Below, in pieces: positions 52,445-62,194 of a DNA stretch of 64,000 nucleotides; position 1 is the first letter of the stretch; each line of letters begins with the position of its first letter. The DNA comes from Snodgrassella alvi_G. Lineage in GTDB: Bacteria; Pseudomonadota; Gammaproteobacteria; Burkholderiales; Neisseriaceae. Made by a program: the position numbers and the translations under genes. The notes below the pieces were generated by a model. The model was not told the DNA's origin. It saw only the letters and a list, made by a program, of their open reading frames with translations, and did not search any database. The stretch is from positions 1-64,000 of the forward strand of contig CAMLCH010000002.1 of assembly GCA_946478525.1 (NCBI GenBank), in the 5' to 3' direction.

Positions 52445-53797
52445 ATGGGTTTATCAGTCATAGACGCAACACATCGCTCACAGCTGCAAGATTTTGAACG
52501 TACCATTTTAGCTAAGCAGGCTCAGATTGAATCCTGGTTTCGTGCACAATGGCGGCAACATCGCCCACCTTTTTACGGTTCCGTAGATATTCGCAATAGT
52601 GGTTATAAACTTGCCAGCATAGATATGAATTTATTTCCGGGAGGATTTAATAACCTTAATAGTCATTTTTTACCACTGGCTTCAGTAGCGGCTTTAGATG
52701 CTGTGGAACGCGCTTGTGCAGAAGCTCACTCAGTTCTCATCATTCCAGAGAACCATACCCGCAATAAGTTCTATTTGCAGAATGTTTATGCTTTAACCAG
52801 TATCGTACGTCATGCAGGTATGCAAGTACGAATTGGTACCATCAATCCAGAGATTACTGTAACGACCGTATTAGAAACCGCAAATGGTGATCATATTACG
52901 CTGGAGCCGGTATTGCGCGAAGGAAACCGGCTACGTTTGGCCGATGGTTTTAATCCATGTTTGATTTTGTTAAATAATGATCTATCTGGCGGGGTGCCAG
53001 AATTATTAAAAGGTCTGGAACAAAACCTTTTACCGCCTTTAAAAGCAGGATGGACAACACGACGTAAAAGTACTCATTTTCATGCCTATAATCAGGTAGC
53101 AGCTGAATTTGCTCAATTAGTGGATATTGATGAATGGACAATTAATCCCTATTTTGAAGTATGTAGTGAATTAGATTTTAGTACCCATGAAGGAGAAAAT
53201 CGCTTAGCTGAGACAGTGGATCGATTGTTACAGCGTATTGAGCACAAGTATAAACAGCTGGGGATAAATGATAAACCATTTGTAATAGTCAAAGCTGATG
53301 CCGGAACCTATGGTATGGGCGTAATGACCGTCCATTCTGCTGATGAAATCCGTGGCCTGAATCGTAAAAAACGCAACAAGATGGCTAAAGTTAAAGAAGG
53401 ATTGGAAGTTACCGAGGTAATTGTTCAGGAAGGTATCTACACATACGAGACTTTGCATGAAGCAGTTGCTGAGCCTGTTGTTTACATGATGGATAGATTT
53501 GTTATCGGTGGCTTTTATCGCGTTCACGAGGATCGGGGACCAGATGAAAATTTGAATGCAGTTGGTATGCAATTTATTCCTTTACAGCAAAATATAGCCT
53601 CTATGAATATGGACTTGCTTAATGAGGAAGCTCAGACCAAGCGCGCATTTGAACAGTGGGAAAATCTTGGCATGCCGGATACTGAAAATATTAAACAGGT
53701 CTACGACTGTGAAAGTATTCGTTTATATGTTTATGGCGTACTGGCACGATTATCTTTGTTAGCTGCTGCTATCGAATTGGAAAATATGCCTGATTAA
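52445..53797 (+). CDS. gshA: Glutamate--cysteine ligase
   Basis: First step of glutathione synthesis. The 450-residue protein belongs to the gshA family typified by Acidithiobacillus and common in betaproteobacteria, not the E. coli type. Recognisable parts are GSVDIRNSGYKLASIDMNLFP, IIPENHTRNKFY, the ATP-grasp-like VKADAGTYGMGVMT and EPVVYMMDRFVIGGFYRVH. Its neighbours trpS and gshB make this a split glutathione locus on one strand. Confidence 0.9.
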   Translation: MGLSVIDATHRSQLQDFERTILAKQAQIESWFRAQWRQHRPPFYGSVDIRNSGYKLASIDMNLFPGGFNNLNSHFLPLASVAALDAVERACAEAHSVLIIPENHTRNKFYLQNVYALTSIVRHAGMQVRIGTINPEITVTTVLETANGDHITLEPVLREGNRLRLADGFNPCLILLNNDLSGGVPELLKGLEQNLLPPLKAGWTTRRKSTHFHAYNQVAAEFAQLVDIDEWTINPYFEVCSELDFSTHEGENRLAETVDRLLQRIEHKYKQLGINDKPFVIVKADAGTYGMGVMTVHSADEIRGLNRKKRNKMAKVKEGLEVTEVIVQEGIYTYETLHEAVAEPVVYMMDRFVIGGFYRVHEDRGPDENLNAVGMQFIPLQQNIASMNMDLLNEEAQTKRAFEQWENLGMPDTENIKQVYDCESIRLYVYGVLARLSLLAAAIELENMPD

Positions 53798-53899
53798 TGC
53801 TATTAAGCAGGATTGATATCTATTATACTGTTTTATTAAATATTCTTTTGTCATAGAATTAATTTAACTGAATTTGATTACTGAAAAGTATTATTTGCA

Positions 53900-54910
53900 A
53901 TGAAAAAAACAAGAGTATTAACCGGAGTAACCCCCAGTGGTATTCCTCATTTGGGTAACTATGTAGGTGCAATTCGTCCAGCTATCCAAGCCAGTCAAAA
54001 TCCAGAAGCAGAGTCATTTCTGTTTTTGTCTGATTATCATGCTTTGATTAAATGTCATGAACCTGAAAAAGTTTATTCATCTACACAGGCTGTAGCTGCT
54101 ACATGGCTAGCATGCGGACTTGATCCTGAACGTACCACTTTTTATCGTCAGTCAGACGTACCAGAAGTTATGGAATTAAACTGGATACTGACTTGTAACA
54201 CCGCGAAAGGATTAATGAACCGGGCTCACGCTTATAAAGCAGCTGTGCAGGACAATGCTGAAAAAGAGCAGGAAGATCTGGATCACGGTATTGAAATGGG
54301 TTTATTTTGTTATCCGATGCTCATGACTGCGGATATATTGATGTTTAATGCGGATAAGGTACCAGTGGGTCGTGATCAGATTCAGCATTTGGAGATGGCT
54401 CGCGATATAGCTGGCCGATTTAATCATCGTTACCAACCGCTGTTTACCTTACCGGAAGCACAGGTCGATGATAAAGTAGAAACTTTGCTTGGGCTTGATG
54501 GTCGTAAAATGAGCAAAAGTTACGGCAATACTATTCCATTGTTTGAAACAGAAAAAAAATTACAAAAAGCAGTGAATAAAATTGTAACCAATTTAAAGGA
54601 GCCGGGCGAACCAAAACAACCGGATGAGAGTCCATTATTTGCCATTTATAAAGCATTTGCCACGCCACAAGAAACACAGGAATTTACCACCATGCTGGCT
54701 GAAGGTTTGGCATGGGGGGAAGCGAAAAAGATGCTGGCAGCTAAAATTAATGATGAATTGGCACCAAAACGAGAGCGTTTTGCACAATTAATTGCGCAGC
54801 CAAGTTTAATTGAAGATATATTGCAGGCCGGAGCTGTTAAGGCTCGTCAGCAGGCACAGCCATTGTTGGCAGCCGTGCGTGAGGCAGTAGGTATTCGTTC
54901 GTTAAAATAA
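53900..54910 (+). CDS. trpS: Tryptophan--tRNA ligase
   Basis: Class I synthetase that charges tRNA-Trp. The 336-residue protein has the HIGH-type motif PHLGNYVG (residues 17-24) and the KMSKS-type motif GRKMSKSYGN (about 198-207). It also has the conserved VPVGRDQIQHLEMARDIA. Size is normal. It lies between gshA and gshB. Confidence 0.95.
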   Translation: MKKTRVLTGVTPSGIPHLGNYVGAIRPAIQASQNPEAESFLFLSDYHALIKCHEPEKVYSSTQAVAATWLACGLDPERTTFYRQSDVPEVMELNWILTCNTAKGLMNRAHAYKAAVQDNAEKEQEDLDHGIEMGLFCYPMLMTADILMFNADKVPVGRDQIQHLEMARDIAGRFNHRYQPLFTLPEAQVDDKVETLLGLDGRKMSKSYGNTIPLFETEKKLQKAVNKIVTNLKEPGEPKQPDESPLFAIYKAFATPQETQEFTTMLAEGLAWGEAKKMLAAKINDELAPKRERFAQLIAQPSLIEDILQAGAVKARQQAQPLLAAVREAVGIRSLK

Positions 54911-54916
54911 TGTATT

Positions 54917-54939
54917 CAGCCAGTCTCATGGACTGGCTG
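54917..54939. terminator. Hairpin between trpS and gshB
   Basis: CAGCCAGTC and GACTGGCTG form a perfect 9-bp stem just after the trpS stop. No T-run follows, so it may be a processing or partial termination site. Confidence 0.45.
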
Positions 54940-54969
54940 ACTTATAAATAAGCTGTCAGGAAAATCATC

Positions 54970-55923
54970 ATGAAAATACTGTTTATTGCTGATCCGATGA
55001 GTGGCTTTAAAACCTATAAAGATACTACTTATGCAATGATGCAGGAAATGGCACAACGAGGCTGGACTTTGTATCATTCTTTAGCCAGCCAATTGAGTGT
55101 ACAAGGAAAGTTAGTGGTAGCTGAGGTTAGTAAATTTGACTTTATTGGAGCAAGGGACGATAAGGATCATCACTGGTTTGTTTCAACAGCAGCACAAACT
55201 CTGGCTTTAAATAAATTTGATGCAGTAATTATGCGTACTGATCCGCCGTTTGATATGCAATACCTGTATGCTACGCAGTTGCTGACACTGGGACAACAGC
55301 AGGGTGCTCGGGTATTTAATAGTGGGCAGGCAATGCGAGATTTTAATGAAAAGCTCGCTATTCTTAATTTTGCAGATTTAACTGCGCCCACCATAGTGAC
55401 CACTCGGGCAGCTGATATACGCCAATTCCTTGATGAATATCACGACATCATTATTAAACCTTTAGATGGAATGGGTGGAATGGGTATTTTTCGTCTAAGC
55501 CAGCAGGATCCAAATATAAGCAGTATATTGGAAATGCTGATGCGGATGGACAGTCGTACCATTATGGCACAACAATATATCCCAGATATCATTTACGGCG
55601 ATAAACGAATATTAATTATCGGTGGGAAAGTGGTGCCGTATGCACTGGCACGTATACCTAAAGAAGGTGAAACCAGAGGTAATTTAGCCGCCGGAGGTAA
55701 AGGCGTCGCACAGCCCTTATCAGCACGTGATCGTTTTATTGCCGAAACCATAGCTCCGGAATTAATCCGCCGTGAAATATTATTAGCAGGACTGGATGTC
55801 ATAGGCGATTATCTGACTGAAATTAATGTCACCAGTCCGACGGGATTTCAGGAAATTACAAAACAAACTGATTGTAAAGTTGCCGCTCTTTTTGCAGATG
55901 CTGTAGTGGCTGCAATAAGTTAA
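54970..55923 (+). CDS. gshB: Glutathione synthetase
   Basis: ATP-grasp ligase that adds glycine to gamma-glutamylcysteine. The 317-residue protein shows the prokaryotic GshB features: IADPMSGFKTYKDTTYAMM at the N-terminus, MRTDPPFDMQYLYATQLL, IIKPLDGMGGMGIFR, GDKRILIIGGKVVPYALAR and INVTSPTGFQEI. It is co-directional with trpS and complements gshA upstream. Confidence 0.95.
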   Translation: MKILFIADPMSGFKTYKDTTYAMMQEMAQRGWTLYHSLASQLSVQGKLVVAEVSKFDFIGARDDKDHHWFVSTAAQTLALNKFDAVIMRTDPPFDMQYLYATQLLTLGQQQGARVFNSGQAMRDFNEKLAILNFADLTAPTIVTTRAADIRQFLDEYHDIIIKPLDGMGGMGIFRLSQQDPNISSILEMLMRMDSRTIMAQQYIPDIIYGDKRILIIGGKVVPYALARIPKEGETRGNLAAGGKGVAQPLSARDRFIAETIAPELIRREILLAGLDVIGDYLTEINVTSPTGFQEITKQTDCKVAALFADAVVAAIS

Positions 55924-55978
55924 AATAATGATGATATTTTAAATATTCAGTTGTATCTTCCTTTTCAGGTATAAAAAT

Positions 55979-56383
55979 ATGCAACCAGAACAAAAAAATC
56001 AGCAGCAACAGAATAAACCGGCTACAAAGGGCCTGTACCATATCGTTAGATCTCTTTGCTATTCCCTAGAAGGAATGAAGGCTGCTTACAGTGAGTGTTC
56101 CATTCGTCAATTATTGCTATTTCATGGAATATTAATTGTTTTAATTTTTATTTTACCTTTTGAAATGCATATACGAATGATCTTACTAATTGCTTCGTTT
56201 CTTAGTGGGATTGTGGAATTATTCAATACAGCAATTGAGGCTGCTGTTGATCATACCTCTTTAAAAAAACATCCACTGGCCAAGCGCGCCAAGGATACCG
56301 GTTCTGCTGCACAACTGTTGGCAATAGTGTTATTAGTTATTTTATGGGCAATGGCTTTATGGCAAATTTTCAGTAGTAAATAG
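55979..56383 (+). CDS. dgkA: Diacylglycerol kinase
   Basis: Small trimeric inner-membrane kinase that recycles diacylglycerol to phosphatidate. The 134-residue protein has a hydrophilic, Gln-rich N-terminal extension (1-20). It then has three membrane helices and the catalytic signature GIVELFNTAIEAAVDH. It lies 55 bases after gshB and could be co-transcribed. Confidence 0.9.
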   Translation: MQPEQKNQQQQNKPATKGLYHIVRSLCYSLEGMKAAYSECSIRQLLLFHGILIVLIFILPFEMHIRMILLIASFLSGIVELFNTAIEAAVDHTSLKKHPLAKRAKDTGSAAQLLAIVLLVILWAMALWQIFSSK

Positions 56384-56966
56384 TCGAGAATAAGGGTCTT
56401 TTAAAAATATTAAATATCTGCATAATTTCTGAATATAGTATTTAAATTGCATTTTTTATGTTGTTTTATTCAAAATTACTTGTCGTTTTTGCAAGTCATA
56501 AACATTTTAATTATTTAATCTTAGTTAATAAGTAATTTGGTATGTTGAGGTAATCATTTAATAATTTTTTTTGGATTAGTACTTATTTAGATAAATAAGA
56601 AGATTACTCAAGTATCATTGTTTGTCCACTGACAGATAAATTATTTCATCTGATTGCAAAATTATTTTTTCAGGATATGCTTAAGATTACATACTTGGTA
56701 TATCTGCTAAAATCAAAAGTTGCATTGCTAACATATCACTCAATAATAAAAATTCAACCAATTCATTAATTAGCTATTGAAAATATTAATTAATTATAAG
56801 CGAAAAGCCGACGTCAATGATTGGGATTTGTACATTTCATTGCTGGGCAGTCAGACAATGGCATTTTTTCCCAGATATAGGTAATTACAAAGGTTTAATA
56901 TTATCATAAGTATCTCACTTCAATGTTATCATATACACCTGATGGTTTTTAAAAGAATAATCGTAC
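56384..56966. promoter_or_regulatory. Gene-free stretch upstream of dapF
   Basis: About 580 AT-rich bases without a supported gene or RNA. The dapF promoter must be in the right-hand part; a TTATCATATAC tract near 56926-56936 is a -10-like candidate. Nothing else was seen. Confidence 0.35.
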
Positions 56967-57824
56967 ATGAATAAACTGAAATTTACCAAAATGCATGGTT
57001 TAGGCAATGATTTCATGGTTATTGATGGTATTAATCAGAATTTTAATCCTTCCTCTGCGCCTATTTCCCGATGGGCGCAGCGTCATACCGGTATAGGCTT
57101 TGATCAGTTACTGTTAATCGAATCTCCCCAAACTGCGACTGCTGATTTTCGTTATCGTATCTTTAATGCTGATGGTTTCGAAGTAGAGCAGTGTGGCAAT
57201 GGTGCACGTTGTTTTGCGCGTTTTGTCTATGATAAAGGCTTAACTAGCAAACATAAAATAGAAGTGGAAACCGCAGGAGGTATCATCGTTCCATGTCTGA
57301 ATCAGGATGGAACAGTTACGGTCGATATGGGGGTTCCGCTTTTTGCCTCTGAGCAGATTCCTTTCGACGCCGTTGATGAAAAAGATGCAGAGTGCATTAC
57401 TCATCAACTGGTGGTTGGTCTTGAAACTATTAATGTAACGTGTGTCAATATGGGTAATCCGCATGCAGTTATTGTGGTGGATGACATTATGCATGCTCCT
57501 GTCCATCGATTAGGAGCCGCAATAGAAGCTCATGCTCAGTTCCCACAAAGGGTGAATGTTGGTTTTATGCAAATTTTGCTTCCAAATCATATTTGTTTGC
57601 GAGTATTTGAACGTGGTGTGGGGGAAACCCAAGCTTGTGGAACCGGTGCGTGTGCTGCAGTAGTCACTGGGATCAGTTTAGGCTTATTGGCTGATGATAG
57701 CCCAATAAAAGTGGATTTACCCGGAGGCCAGCTTTCAATATTCTGGCAGCAACAACCTGAAGCACATGTCATGATGACGGGACCAGTACAAACAGTTTTT
57801 GAAGGGGAGATTACCTATTTATGA
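56967..57824 (+). CDS. dapF: Diaminopimelate epimerase
   Basis: Converts LL- to meso-diaminopimelate for peptidoglycan and lysine. The 285-residue protein has the N-terminal KMHGLGNDFMVID and the two catalytic cysteines, in EQCGNGARC and TQACGTGAC. Length is normal. The stop overlaps the next start by 4 bases, as in the common dapF-DUF484 pair. Confidence 0.95.
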   Translation: MNKLKFTKMHGLGNDFMVIDGINQNFNPSSAPISRWAQRHTGIGFDQLLLIESPQTATADFRYRIFNADGFEVEQCGNGARCFARFVYDKGLTSKHKIEVETAGGIIVPCLNQDGTVTVDMGVPLFASEQIPFDAVDEKDAECITHQLVVGLETINVTCVNMGNPHAVIVVDDIMHAPVHRLGAAIEAHAQFPQRVNVGFMQILLPNHICLRVFERGVGETQACGTGACAAVVTGISLGLLADDSPIKVDLPGGQLSIFWQQQPEAHVMMTGPVQTVFEGEITYL

Positions 57825-58474
57825 AAATGACTGAGCAAGATGTACTGGCTTTTTTACGGGCACAACCTGAATGGTTAAATGAGCATGCGGCTGAATTTGG
57901 TTTGCGTCCGGTTGAAAGTAAAATACTATCATTTCAGCAAGGAAGTATGCTGGCTTTAAAACGTAAAACCGAAAAAATGGCTGCGCAGCTGGAACAAATA
58001 CTCGCTGATGCAGAAGCTAATCGGACATTGATAACTAAAATTATGAATTTTAATCAGCGACTTTTGAGAGTAAATAATATTACTCAATGGCATGAAGCAA
58101 TAACTGATGGGCTAAGTCGCGATTTTTCTTTGCCTAATCATGTTATTCGCATAAATACTGAATTGCCAGATAAAGTAAATGTCCCAATACACTTATTGGC
58201 TAGTCCAGAGGTTCGTTTGGCTGCTAGTAAACTAACTGCACCAGTGTGCGGTTCTTTACCAGTTGTAGCTTTAGCACAATTACTCGATCATCAACCTCAG
58301 TTAGAAAGCTTTTTACAACTACCGTTACGTTGGAATGAAAAAACTCTTGGTGTGTTAATTATCGGACATGAGGATGCCAATCATTTTCAGCCACAACAAT
58401 CTACCGAATGGGTAGCGGTATTGGCTGAAAGTATGACTATTGTACTAGCAAGAATATTGGATATGGCAGATTGA
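57821..58474 (+). CDS. DUF484 family protein
   Basis: Protein of 217 residues. It opens with the family signature DVLAFLRAQPEWLNEHAAEFG. A coiled-coil-like helix follows (about 45-70), and then a GAF-like domain ending in LAESMTIVLARILD. DUF484 genes commonly sit between dapF and xerC; here the third gene is a membrane protein instead. The function of DUF484 proteins is not established. Confidence 0.85.
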   Translation: MKMTEQDVLAFLRAQPEWLNEHAAEFGLRPVESKILSFQQGSMLALKRKTEKMAAQLEQILADAEANRTLITKIMNFNQRLLRVNNITQWHEAITDGLSRDFSLPNHVIRINTELPDKVNVPIHLLASPEVRLAASKLTAPVCGSLPVVALAQLLDHQPQLESFLQLPLRWNEKTLGVLIIGHEDANHFQPQQSTEWVAVLAESMTIVLARILDMAD

Positions 58475-59025
58475 TGGTCACTTTAATCCTTAATAGTATT
58501 ATTTATATTTATATTTGTTTATTTAGCCTTAATTGTTTTAGATTACGTCTGAAAGGCTGGTTTTTTCTTTCATGTTTTTTCTGGATCATATTGGCAATAT
58601 TCGGCAATATCTTGTTACCAGGTCTATCAGGATTATTTAAGCACACTAATCTCTATTTATTTCCTTTTTATATATTTTTGGCTTCTATTTTCTGGCGAAA
58701 AAAAATTAGTCTGTTAAAACCAACCTCTTATTTATCTACATTGGCCAACAGTACTCGGTTTCAATATGCAGCACAGGCAATTTGGTTAATTCTTATATTT
58801 TGTCTTGGCAAGTGGATGCCATTTCAGGTTTCTATCATTTTTTATTTGATAGAAATGATTTTATGGCAGCCATTTTTCTGGATTGGTAGCCAATGGCTAT
58901 TAATGTATTTGCTTTATCTGAATCATAAAGAAATAAAGCGCAAATTAAGTTCTCAGGAAATTTTATTACTGACTATGCTATGGCAATTTTTTTATGTATA
59001 TTTGAGGCTGCAGAAAATTGTTTAA
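58471..59025 (+). CDS. Hypothetical polytopic membrane protein
   Basis: I do not recognise this 184-residue protein. It has about five hydrophobic segments (near 2-20, 30-50, 60-72, 95-115 and 125-148) and Lys/Arg-rich connections (RLRLKGW, WRKKISLLK). It starts within the end of the DUF484 gene with a 4-base overlap, so it is translated from the dapF transcript. No known transporter signature is visible. Confidence 0.65.
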   Translation: MMVTLILNSIIYIYICLFSLNCFRLRLKGWFFLSCFFWIILAIFGNILLPGLSGLFKHTNLYLFPFYIFLASIFWRKKISLLKPTSYLSTLANSTRFQYAAQAIWLILIFCLGKWMPFQVSIIFYLIEMILWQPFFWIGSQWLLMYLLYLNHKEIKRKLSSQEILLLTMLWQFFYVYLRLQKIV

Positions 59026-59052
59026 GAATAGTTAATTGTAAGAATGATAAAT

Positions 59053-59083
59053 AAAAAAACCGAACATAAGTTCGGCTTTTTTT
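59053..59083. terminator. Bidirectional terminator
   Basis: CCGAAC-ATAA-GTTCGG flanked by A-run and T-run on opposite sides. It serves both the dapF transcript (plus) and the repeat lipoprotein (minus). Confidence 0.9.
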
Positions 59084-59095
59084 ATTAATTCGCGC

Positions 59096-59344
59096 TTAGT
59101 GTGAAGCTGCAGAAGCAGCAACTGGAGCAGATGCTTCAACCGTAGTAGAAGCAGCAACTGGAGCAGATGCTTCAACCGGAGTAGAAGCAGCAACTGGAGC
59201 AGATGCTTCAACTGGAGTAGAAGCAGCAGCAGGTGCAGAAGCTTCTGATGCAGGTGCAGACGCACTTGGTTCTTTTTTGGTTTCACCACAAGCAGTCAAG
59301 AACAAAGTCATCAGGGCTGCAACAGCTAATAAAGATTTTTTCAT
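59096..59344 (-). CDS. Ala/Ser/Pro repeat lipoprotein
   Basis: Lipoprotein of 82 residues with lipobox LTAC (Cys 19) and a short charged segment (GETKKEP). Low-complexity repeats follow, with the 12-residue unit PVEASAPVAAST occurring about three times. No folded domain is predicted. It is probably a surface or periplasmic spacer-like lipoprotein. The repeat is encoded by 36-bp direct repeats (59115-59222), which could vary in number between strains. Confidence 0.75.
   Translation of the reverse strand: MKKSLLAVAALMTLFLTACGETKKEPSASAPASEASAPAAASTPVEASAPVAASTPVEASAPVAASTTVEASAPVAASAASH
59115..59222. repeat. Three tandem 36-bp coding repeats
   Basis: Units at 59115-59150, 59151-59186 and 59187-59222 differ by only one to three bases (for example CCGTAGTAG versus CCGGAGTAG). 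They lie inside the repeat lipoprotein gene and keep the frame. Confidence 0.9.
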
Positions 59345-60303
59345 GATTATGTACCTTAATCTGTATCAAAAAGTATTACTTTAATGATGGAAATCCAGTT
59401 TTACTCACTACGTTGTTCGTCAACAAACATATACAGTGAGCAAAACTTGTTCAAATCGAATTATGCCTTGCCTTGCAAAGTAATGCAATGAGGTATTGTT
59501 GTATTTTTACTAAACTGTGGTAATGTAAAAACGATTTATAGATAATAATTAAACATTACATATGTAGATATATGGTTTAATAATGTCAGTATATATCTAA
59601 TTCAATAATTTATAAATTATTGAATTGAATTAATAAAATTACTCTAATATATTTTTTAAATCCTAAACGAAACTATTTTCATATTTGTATATTAGATATT
59701 ATGTAAGTTGCTTTTTTACAACAAGCTAATCTATCCAAAATATAACAGAGATGTAAATGTTTATATAAATGCAAAAATTGAATCTGTATTGTTGAAGCAA
59801 AATTGATTACTATAATTTTATGAAATTATACTTAATATTTAAAGTGTTTAAATGCTGGACATTTATTATATGAACTTAAATAGATCTGAATTTTGTGTTA
59901 AGTTGTTTTCTTAAATTTATTCAATAATATTAAGAAGTTATTAATTATTCATAACTATGCTGATATATTTTCGGTAGATCAAATGGTTATTTTGATCAGT
60001 TTTGCTGTAAAGGAGCAAAAACTTAACAAGTTAATTTCAAAAAAAATAAGTTTTTGTTTTGGTTGGTAAACTGGATTTTAGTACTAATTCTGTCATTTGA
60101 AGAAAAATAGGAATAGATTAATTTAGCGCAAGATTACTTTTATTATAGACATACAAATTTCGTTGGCAACGAATTGTGCAATTGAACAGTAGTATAATTG
60201 CGGTACATTACTATACTGATGATATTGATAATTAGGGCCGAAAGGCTGTAAACATAAACACTAATGCCAAAGTTAGTGCAGTAGGAAATTCAGGATACAA
60301 ACC
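59345..60303. promoter_or_regulatory. Long gene-free region upstream of etfQO with several hairpins
   Basis: About 960 bases without a supported gene. The 330 bases before etfQO contain a series of hairpins: GATCAAA/TTTGATC (59978-59997 area), AGTTTTGCT/AGCAAAAACT (59998-60023), GCC-GAAA-GGC (about 60237-60247) and CACTAA/TTAGTG (about 60258-60278). CAAAAACTTA (60016-60025) can alternatively pair with TAAGTTTTTG (60047-60056). No known riboswitch class was recognised. Confidence 0.4.
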
Positions 60304-61959
60304 ATGACAAAAATCCCGGAACGTGAAAGCATGCAATATGATGTTGTGATTGTTGGTGCTGGACCTTCAGGTTTAAGTGCTGCAATACGATTAAAGCAAC
60401 TGGCTGTACAACAACAGCGTGATATTAGTGTCTGTGTGATAGATAAAGGTTCAGAAGTTGGTGCACATATTTTGTCTGGAGCAGTATTAGATCCACGGAC
60501 TTTGTCTGAGCTTTTTAATGATTGGAGTCAGAGAGATGCCCCGCTAAACTGCCCGGTAGTAAAAGATAAGCTGGTTTTTTTAACCAAAAGCAAAGCTTTG
60601 AAATTACCGATTACTTCAACTTTTAACAATCATGGAAACTATATAATTAGTCTTGGGGTGTTTTGTCGTTGGCTGGCTCAACAGGCTGAAGAATTGGGTG
60701 TCGAAATTTATCCTGGATTTGCAGCTACCGAAGTCTTGTATCATCCTGATGGTTCCGTACGGGGTATTGCTACCGGTGATATGGGTATTCAAAAAAATGG
60801 TCAGCCTGGCGCTAATTTTCAGCGTGGTATGGAGTTGCTGGCTCAGCAAACCATTTTGGCTGAGGGATGTCGTGGTTCGCTAACTAAAGATTTATTAAAA
60901 CGATTTGAATTAAATAAAACCTCTCAGCCTCCAACCTATGGGATTGGTATTAAAGAACTCTGGACTGTTGATCCGGCTAAATCCAGACCTGGTACAGTTA
61001 TGCATACTATCGGCTGGCCATTAAATCACAAAACTTATGGTGGATCATTCATGTATCACTTGAATGATAATAAAGTGGCACTGGGTATGGTAATTGGTCT
61101 TGATTATCAGAATCCATATCTCTCTCCTTTTGAAGAGTTACAACGTTATAAAACTCATCCGGTCATTCGTCAGGTGTTAGAAGGAGGTCAGTGTATTGCC
61201 TATGGTGCGCGAGCATTAAGTGAAGGCGGGATACAGAGTCTGCCAAAATTAACGTTTCCCGGCGGGGTGATTGTTGGTGATAGTGCCGGTTTTCTTAATG
61301 TGCCACGTATTAAAGGTATTCATACCTCAATGAAATCAGGCATGCTGGCAGCACAAGCGGTTATTGAGGCCTTGAATCCATCTGAGCAAACTTTGGAAAG
61401 TAATTGCGAAGCACATCACTATACAGAATTATTTAAACAAAGTTGGTTATATGCTGAATTACATAAAGTCCGTAATTTACGGCCTGCATTCAAATGGGGG
61501 TTGTTAGGTGGATTAGCTTACGGTGCAATGGAAGAATTTTTCTTTCGCGGGAAAGCACCCTGGACATTAAGCCATTCTGGTACAGATCATGGTTCTTTAA
61601 GAAAAGCTAAAGATTGTCGACCAATTATCTATCCCAAACCTGATGGGCAATTAACTTTTGATCGAACCACTGCGGTCTATTTGGCTGGAATAAGCTACGA
61701 TGAAAACCAACCTGTTCATCTTAAACTGAATAATCCTGACATTGCCATAGATGTAAACTATCGTGAATATGCCAGCCCGGAGACGCGTTACTGTCCGGCT
61801 GGCGTGTATGAAATTATTGAGGAAAATAATAGTCCACGTTTACAGATTAATGCGCAAAATTGTGTGCAATGTAAAAGCTGCGATATTAAAGATCCTACCC
61901 AGAATATTAACTGGACATGTTCGGAAGGGGGTAGTGGACCGAATTATGCAGAAATGTAA
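60304..61959 (+). CDS. Electron transfer flavoprotein-ubiquinone oxidoreductase
   Basis: Membrane-associated FAD and [4Fe-4S] enzyme that passes electrons from ETF to ubiquinone. The 551-residue protein has the N-terminal FAD motif VVIVGAGPSGLSAA (about 14-27) and the GVIVGDSAGFLNVPRIKGIHTSMKSG block. The C-terminal cluster domain has cysteines in RYCPAGVYE and NCVQCKSCDIKDP. Length and layout match ETF-QO (FixC-like). The etfAB genes are not in the window. Confidence 0.93.
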   Translation: MTKIPERESMQYDVVIVGAGPSGLSAAIRLKQLAVQQQRDISVCVIDKGSEVGAHILSGAVLDPRTLSELFNDWSQRDAPLNCPVVKDKLVFLTKSKALKLPITSTFNNHGNYIISLGVFCRWLAQQAEELGVEIYPGFAATEVLYHPDGSVRGIATGDMGIQKNGQPGANFQRGMELLAQQTILAEGCRGSLTKDLLKRFELNKTSQPPTYGIGIKELWTVDPAKSRPGTVMHTIGWPLNHKTYGGSFMYHLNDNKVALGMVIGLDYQNPYLSPFEELQRYKTHPVIRQVLEGGQCIAYGARALSEGGIQSLPKLTFPGGVIVGDSAGFLNVPRIKGIHTSMKSGMLAAQAVIEALNPSEQTLESNCEAHHYTELFKQSWLYAELHKVRNLRPAFKWGLLGGLAYGAMEEFFFRGKAPWTLSHSGTDHGSLRKAKDCRPIIYPKPDGQLTFDRTTAVYLAGISYDENQPVHLKLNNPDIAIDVNYREYASPETRYCPAGVYEIIEENNSPRLQINAQNCVQCKSCDIKDPTQNINWTCSEGGSGPNYAEM

Positions 61960-62194
61960 AAAAAGATTTTTATTTACTTTTTGATCTGAATTTCTGTTGA
62001 TATAAATATCATAAGTGTTGATTGAATATTTTGATAAAATCTTAAATCCTAATCAAGATTGACAATTAACACTTCTATTATATTTATATTTTAAACAAAA
62101 TTTGTTTGCTTGTTCGGTATTACACTATAAAAACGAAGTTTTATAGCAAAAAATATTGTTAATTTATGCAAATATAACCTATAAATCTAATAAA

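Noticed and set aside
59115..59222. CRISPR-like spaced repeats
   Set aside because: The 36-bp units are directly adjacent with no spacers, keep a reading frame and belong to a lipoprotein gene; no cas genes are present.
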